Source: Planococcus citri (lineage: Eukaryota > Arthropoda > Insecta > Hemiptera > Pseudococcidae). Taken from it: DNA of 64,000 bases. The DNA is taken from NCBI RefSeq assembly GCF_950023065.1, contig NC_088679.1, forward strand, positions 31,248,001 to 31,312,000. The letters are read 5' to 3'. The position numbers and the translations under genes were made by a program. Below the pieces are notes generated by a model. It did no database searches and was not told the DNA's origin. It worked only from the letters and a program-made list of their open reading frames with translations. Shown here piece by piece: positions 57,061 to 64,000 of the stretch (position 1 is its first letter; each line of letters begins with the position of its first letter).

Positions 57061-60000
57061 TTTTCGTTTTTCCCCTGAATTTGTGAAATGTGAAATTTGT
57101 CTGCCAGTTCGAATACCTCCTTGCAATTTTTCAAATTGAAATTCGATCGTTTTATGAAAAATCTCAACTTTCAACAGGATAATAAGACAGTTCTTGAGAC
57201 CTCACTTATATCTTCATGGGTAATTATCGAGTAGAATTTTCGTTCCGAGGTCCAATATCCTAAAAGGTAATTCCTTCTACAAAAAATTTGGAAAAAATTT
57301 TTTAAAAAATGGGTCACGTACTTAATATATGTAAGTATTTATTGTTTTAGAATATCTACGATTCATTTTTAAGATACATATAACCCTCTCCATTCTCCTT
57401 ATCATCCTCAAGTTTCCATAAGAATCCAAAAAAATGAAAAAAAAATATGTTTTTGATAATGCAGATTTTTAATATCATCAATTCAATTTTGGAATGAATC
57501 TCCCCCGACGTTTCCAGGACTCCCCCTCCCTCGGTTCCTAATTTTGAAAAACATAAAAAAATTCCAAAAATCGTACACAAATTCAGTTTACCTAAGATAT
57601 TAAATCGGACGTGGCAGCCCTCATTTGGCCTCTTTAAATTACCTTTCCAGTAAGCAAATTCCAAAAAAAGACCCACACACTCCATAAGTTGAATTTACAT
57701 CGTCCTTGAAGAATTAACAACGTGAAAGCTCCCCGAATACCTCACACATACCCTGGCTAACCACCTGCAATTAAAAATTTATCACCTCCTTGTACGAAAT
57801 ACCACCCAATCCTTCAACAAAACCGTACATTGAGCAAGTTCCAAATACACAGGTAAAAATTTTCACACATAGTATTATCTTTTCTTCCATAATATGTATA
57901 CGAGTACCTGCATATGTAGTTGAGACAAACAAACACATCCTTATTTAATTACGATAACAGAACGTATGATGAGGTGAAAACATAAAAAAATGTTAATTTA
58001 CCAACGCCCCTCATCATACAGAGTACATCTGCATATGAACGTATACCACACAAGTACTAAAAAAAAAAACAACACAAAATCAAGAGAGAGAGAAAAAGAA
58101 TAGATACTTGTAACCTAGAATACGTGGAGTAGCAACGTAAGTCGAGTCCAGAGTCGACTGTGAGTAGTAAAAAAAAGACCTAACTGGCCGCAGCATTACT
58201 ACTTTTGATACATTGAATAGAGTTGTTGGAACTTCGGCAAATGGTATTTTCTCACAATTACTCATATACGATATCGTTTTACCGCCCACAAATACGCCAC
58301 AATAATGTAATCCACCAAAAAAAAAAAAAAAGAATGGAAAAAAAGGAAATGATTGTATGACTAATACCGGTGTCTCATGACACATAGCACACGTAAAAAC
58401 GACCTCAGCGCAGAGCGCACAGTTCGTTCAATCATCTCTATCAAAAAGTTTTCTTCTTTTTTTACTCGTAGATGATAATTATCTGATATTATTACATGGT
58501 TAGGTGATACACGCGTTATTAAGTTGGGCAGGAACTTAGGACGAAGAGATTTTAAACTATATACGAAAACCTATCTCTCTGTATACACGTTGTATAATAT
58601 CCACAAATACCAAACCAACCCACTAATATACAAAGACCACACAAGAAGCTGTATTGCAGTAATCTTGATAGGGAAAAACGCAACGTAAAAAGATTACTCG
58701 CGTTTCTTTCATTGTGTATGCATTACAATTTGGCACACACAGATTCCTTTCCTTTCCTTTCAACACAGAATTACATCAGCAATGGTATCATTGAACATTT
58801 GTCGAGCACTTTTTCCCTCTTCTAGTAAGCGCATTTTTTCGTGTCGTCAGCTAAATGAGCAGGTGGTGATGTGACACACGTGCTAGGATGAGGGCCGAAT
58901 ACTTCCCCCCAGAACGACGTCGTATAATATAATATCGTAACAGTATGTGTATATGTAAGCAAAAACAAAAACCTACAAGTACCCATGAAAGGTTTCAAAG
59001 GCATCTTGTCTTATCACCGATAAAGAACCCTTTTTATCGGTGAAATGTAGCCTATCAAGTAACCATTATAATACTTCCAGTCTCGTGCTCTTCGTTTCAT
59101 AATCGTAATGATAGGTCACGAATTTATATAATAGAACTCGTAAGGCTACAATTTGATAAGAGACCAGAGAAAGGGAGGATGGAGGGGACTTCTTGAAATT
59201 TTAACATTGGGTGTAGCTTTATGTTTCACATTACCACAAACAGTCTGAAAATGCGAGCTACATCACTGATAGGAAACATTATGCCCTACAATTTTAAATA
59301 TTTTCATTTTGGTTGTAAGACCCTCAGTCCCCCTCGAAAATTCGACTTTATAAATGAAAATTTTGACATTTCCCCCAATATTTCGATCACAAAAAATACA
59401 TTTTTTACCCACATCTCAAAATCAAATTTTGGGCTGCTGAAGTTGATAATTTGATTTCTGGCGAACTTTTGAAAATGGCAGAAATATATAGGTAGGTAGG
59501 TATTCTAATAATCGATTAGAGTAAGTGAATCGGAAATTCGAGGTGAATGGTTGAAAAGTGTACTTTTAAAAAAAATTAAAATCTCAAGTTAGAAAAAAAT
59601 TGTGAAATAATTGAATTTTTAGAAAGAGCAATTCGGAATTTCTTGAGAAGAGTCAACTATTGTTGGAAGCTCCAGATTAGTTCGAAAATGAGACTTTCTG
59701 AAATAATAGAAGTTTTGAGCAATTTAAGCAATAGTAGGCGATTTTGGAATTTTTTAGTTAGCTTGCCAATATTTTGATTTTCAAAATTAATTAAAAAATT
59801 TTAAGGATTATGTTGAGTGGAAGCCCATTTTTCAGAAAGGAAAAAACGTGTTTTTTCACTTTTGTTCAGTTCTGCCAATTTTTACAAAAATTCAAAAATA
59901 TTTTGAATTTTTTCACATCAACTGAGATATCATTCCAGACAAGAAAAAATCGAAGAAAAACCACAAAGAAGTCACTTACAGGAGCATTACTGCCAATTTT

Positions 60001-60249
60001 TCGTACTACCCAACTTTCAGAAATAAAATTAAAAAAATCAAAAAATTTTCTAAAATTTTTCAAAATTTGAAACTTTCGCTTCGAAGGCTTCATCTAAGAG
60101 ATAGAAAAAAATAAAGGAAACACATCTCGCTCGATGGGTGACCATCGAGTATAATTTTCGCAAAATGCCAAGAAGTGATGCCCCTTCCACTTCAAAAAAA
60201 AAAAAATGTAAAAATGTTTTCTCAATAAATGCATTGGTCGTGAAATTTA
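57061..60249. other. No recognisable gene
   Basis: AT-rich sequence without supported coding frames, RNA genes or bordered repeats. A CTCCAGA word near 59670 hints at an eroded family A or B fragment. Confidence 0.5.
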
Positions 60250-60905
60250 TTTATTTAGATAATAAAATTTTGTTGAAATTTCAAGTTTCAAAAATCTACT
60301 GGAGACTCCAGGAATTTTCAAAAAGTCGCTGGAGGCTCCAAAATGACTTAAACCCGCCTGAAGTTGTCTCCAGTGAGTGCTAAAATTAGAGTGCAGAGTA
60401 AATTCCCGCTTTTCATCTCCATTTAATGAAATTTTGTGAAAATTACAAGTTTCAGAAATCTACTAGAGGCTCCAGAACTACTCTAAACGGCCTGAAGCCG
60501 TTTCCAATCGATTTGGCAGGTCGAAAATAGGGTAGGTATATCCCAAATTTCAGCTTTCTAGGTCAATTTGGTAAGATTTTGATTTTTTCCCTAATTTTTG
60601 GCCTAAATTTGATTTTCAAAAATTCACCAAAAATCGAAAAAGGCACTTTAGCACTTGAAATTTTGTCAGATGATAAATTTCTGCCTGCTCTTTCGATCAA
60701 CCTTTGTAAGGTTTAAAAAATTTCGTAAAAGTCCTATGTTGGGACGCAAAACCTGCGATTTAGGCTGACCTGTCAATTAAAATGGCCGCCATTTTGTGAG
60801 TAGGGCCATGTTTTTTTTTTAGAACAAGGGCTAGAAATGTTCCTTAGGACTCTCCCTTTAAGAAAAAAATTGTCTCAGAAGATCGGCAGAGAGTGCAATA
60901 GATCC
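60250..60905. mobile_element. Single arm of palindromic family A (copy 3)
   Basis: Corresponds to the right half of 9912-11293: AAATTTCAAGTTTCAAAAATCTACTGG, then TTTCCAATCGATTTGGCA, ATATCCCA, TTTTTCCCT, AATTCACCAAAAATCGAAAAA, AATGGCCGCCATTTTG and GTTCCTTAGGA in the same order. It ends near GATCGGCAGAG at 60890 without the GTCCGG-type terminus. The other arm is absent. Confidence 0.75.
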
Positions 60906-63900
60906 TTATGCGGGCTCCCCGTCTATTAACATTCAATTTTCAGATGTGGCCCTTCGTTCTCTTTCCATATAAGCTCCAATATTTGAAAAAAAAAACAACT
61001 GACTCCTCCCTTCGCGGATTCGCTCCCAAATTTAGATATCCAATCAATGTTTCCGAGCTAAAATTTGTAAAATCATCAAAAAAATCTGTCTTGGACTCTT
61101 TAATTTGTACAGCTACAAATCCGATTGTATCTCAAAAGTTATTAATGTGAAGTACCTATACTTGATGATTCCCCAATTTAAGAAAGAAATAAAGGAACAT
61201 TTAATTTCGGATACGAGCCCACACGTATAGATGTAAAACCAAATTATCACTGCAAATACTTCTCGAAAACTAGCCAGGTTTAGGTAAATACTGACGTATC
61301 TTTAATAAAATACTTTTGCCCATTATTACTCGTAGTATTAAGCATGATAACAGATGTTCCTCAATTATAACCATCGCCGCATCGCACAAGACGCATCATT
61401 TTAGCTAAAAGGTATATTTTTTTACCATACCTACCGATGAAGTTATTACTCGGTAAAAATATGTAAACGTTGGGAGAGCGGAGGAAAAAAAATACTCGTA
61501 ACCAGTGGGTCTTAAATTGGTGGCGTAAGCGACTGATGGACTGATCGAGCAGGTCTCTGGTCTCTAACGCGAGCGGTAGCTTGTTGATGATAAACAAGCA
61601 TTTCATGTCGGTGGTTAACTCGTGATATGTTTGATGAGCCGACGGTTAAAGAAAGGTCACTCTTCAAATTACAAGGCGGTCTTTAGAATAAGAACATCCA
61701 CTCAGTATAAGCTTGTAATTAGATATTAAATTCGACCTAGTCCAATTACGCTATCTCTTTTACGTACCAAATGAGCCAACGAATCGTCGTTATAGGCTCG
61801 TTGTTTTATAGATTTTTATTAATCCGCCCGAAAATGAAATTGATTTCGTTTCGTGAAAGGTTTTCGTATTTTTTTGGCGCTTGGGTGAGATATTTTTTGA
61901 TGAAATTTAACTCGTAATCGATTTTTAAAAAAAGGTAGGATACGTTTTTGGAAAGGAGGGAAGGGGGGTTGTCACGTTGTCATGAAATCAAGGGAGGTAA
62001 ATCTAATTCAATTTTGAAGACATGAATGTCCTAATCACTTGGAGAAATGGCTTTCCCTACTTCTGAAACATGAGATCAGGAGAGGTTCATAAGGTTAGCA
62101 CTTTACTCCGAATTTTTTGACCCAAGAATCAGAAAAAATCATTAAAAGAAAACTTCAAAAAATTCGTACTTTTGACTTCAAAGCAATGCAGACACATTGA
62201 AAATTTTAAAAACCATGATTTGAATGTTTTTTGACCAAAAAATAAAATTTATGATTTGGAGACTGTAGAAACATCTAGAAACTCAAGGTGAATTAGGAGT
62301 CAAGGAAAGGGTTGAAAATGTTCCAAAATTTAAAAAATCATTGTCTTTTGTAGCTCAAAAAAAAAATTGTAAAGGTAAGCATTTAAATCCGCTTCCTTCA
62401 AGTCTCTCATGACCGGAATCAGAGAATTATTTGAGAATTTCAATTTATAAATCAAAGATTTTAGAATTGGGCGAATTTTCGCAGTTTTTGAACATTTTGA
62501 GATTCCAAACCTCTCATCAAATTTGATAGCTGAAAAAATCAATATGACAAATGACAATAAATTAAACGTTCAAAAATGAAGGAAATACTGATTTCAATAA
62601 TTTTAGGGCATTCAACTGTTCCTTCTTCAGTCTGCTTCAAAATCTTTATGCTCCAAGCAAAAAATTTGGGGTTTTTCTAAACATAAGAGGGAATGAGAAA
62701 GGAGTTGAGACAGGTCTGAAAAGAGGAGGGAGGGGAAGAGAGGAGAAGGATTTGGTCAACATTTTATTCAAGACAAAAATTATTTAATTTCAAAAAAAAA
62801 TCACAAAAAATGAAGAAAAATAGAAAAATTTTGGGAGAATAAGGAATGTATAAATGAAAATTTTCAAAGTTGCATTGAAAACATGGAAAAACACAAGACT
62901 CTTTAGCAATTTTGGCAAAAAAGTAAAACCTTTAGCATTACACTTTACAAAAGTTATAATTCGGAGGAATGGGAAGAATAGGGCTAAAATTTAATTCAAC
63001 GTTGATTTAAGAACATGGAAAAATGCCAGAGAATTTTTTTAAAATTTCGGCAAAAAAAGTGAAACTCAACAGAAAATGTTTTCAAATGGTTCAATGGGTT
63101 GAGGGGAGGGGGAGGGGGGATGATTGTCATATTTTTGAAAGAACAAAAAAATGAAAATTCTGAAAGAAGAAAAAAAATTTCATGTTTTCAACGAGAACAA
63201 AAAAACGAAGAAAAAATCCAAAATCTGAAAAAAGGGAAAAAATAAAAAATTTTAAAATTTTATTGGGAAAAATGAAAACAAAAAACTTGTTTCGCAACGT
63301 TTGGCCAAAAAATAAGGATAAATTGAATGAAAATCAGGATAAGTAGAACTATCAAGTTCTGTGCAATCTGCATTAACTTTGATATTCGATACAACTTTTA
63401 GCCCTCTAACAGTGATTTGAATATGGATGGATCGTCGCAAAAATTATGATTTTTTATAAATCTCATTCAATTTTTCAGATACCTAAGTATCAAAAATTCC
63501 TTTTAGGAAAAAACAGCGCTAAATTCGAGGTCAGCAGGTTAAAATACCTCGATTACTATACTTCTTACAATCCTTTCGATTAAACCGTTCAAATTCAATT
63601 TTTTGCATACAATTTTTCAAACATTCACAGAATCAAAAAAAAATTGAATTTTGACATTTTGGTCAAAATTATGGCGAAAAAGTATTCATCGGAATATTAA
63701 ATCCACTAAGAATGAATCTCGCACTAATGCTTCTAAAACCGAATTCTCAATGACCGAATAAAGCCATAAAATTTATAAAAAATCGTCATAATTTTCACAA
63801 TCCACCAATTTTCGAGTTGCTGATAGAGATTTAAAAATTCCATAGGATTTCAAAGTCATTGGTTCAGAGAGGCTTAGAAAGCCAAATCATGATTCTTTTT

Positions 63901-64000
63901 TAGAAAGAGTGTGAGAAGGAGTACAGCAAAGCTAATGGAACCCAAAAGACACAAAAAACATGTTTTTCCATCCAAAAATGACCAAACTTTGAGGCCTTCT
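60906..64000. other. No recognisable gene
   Basis: AT-rich and, from about 62 kb, increasingly A/G-rich on the plus strand. Short frames only; no domain, RNA gene or bordered repeat recognised up to the window edge. Confidence 0.5.

Overview
The window is an AT-rich, repeat-laden stretch of insect nuclear DNA. GT-AG introns, a cytosolic threonyl-tRNA synthetase, a hedgehog co-receptor of the ihog/boi family and a BEL/Pao retrotransposon fix it as an arthropod. Its texture (short TACCTAC-type words, many fold-back elements, poly-G/C tracts) suggests a hemipteran such as a mealybug or scale insect, but that is inference only.

Layout. 0-15.2 kb is a transposon graveyard. It holds several short elements with inverted ends, a decayed processed copy of transformer-2 (3.3-4.1 kb), tandem and dispersed repeats, a 1.38-kb palindromic element (9.9-11.3 kb), a hAT-type MITE with a perfect 8-bp target duplication (12.1-12.7 kb), and a piggyBac-like TTAA element carrying another large fold-back (13.2-15.15 kb). 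15.17-18.50 kb (+) is a complete 15-exon threonyl-tRNA synthetase gene of 701 codons; its start codon lies only 22 bp after the TTAA end of the piggyBac-like element. 18.6-19.3 kb (-) holds possible exons of an unidentified gene. 19.4-21.1 kb holds another palindromic element and a broken LINE reverse transcriptase.

22.74-49.73 kb (-) is a complete ihog/boi gene. I assembled 13 coding exons that stay in frame across every junction (865 aa): signal peptide, four Ig domains, a basic linker, two FN3 domains, a membrane segment and a 135-residue tail. Its introns are loaded with mobile elements. The largest intron contains a full-length, apparently young BEL/Pao element on the opposite strand (42.13-48.53 kb), with LTRs I read as identical, a 5-bp target duplication and one open 1743-aa gag-pol frame. 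Intron 2 contains a palindromic element split by a second, undescribed 1.5-kb element with a 9-bp target duplication. 49.8-64 kb, upstream of ihog, has no recognisable gene: a T-rich strand-asymmetric domain (50.8-52.6 kb), a GT microsatellite, and more relics of the palindromic families.

The two host genes are convergent and functionally unrelated. The main interest is the mobile-element biology: a likely competent BEL copy inside a developmental receptor gene, an element abutting the ThrRS start, and several families of palindromic elements sharing a CTGGAGCCTCCAG-type core that I cannot match to a named family. All coordinates were read by hand.
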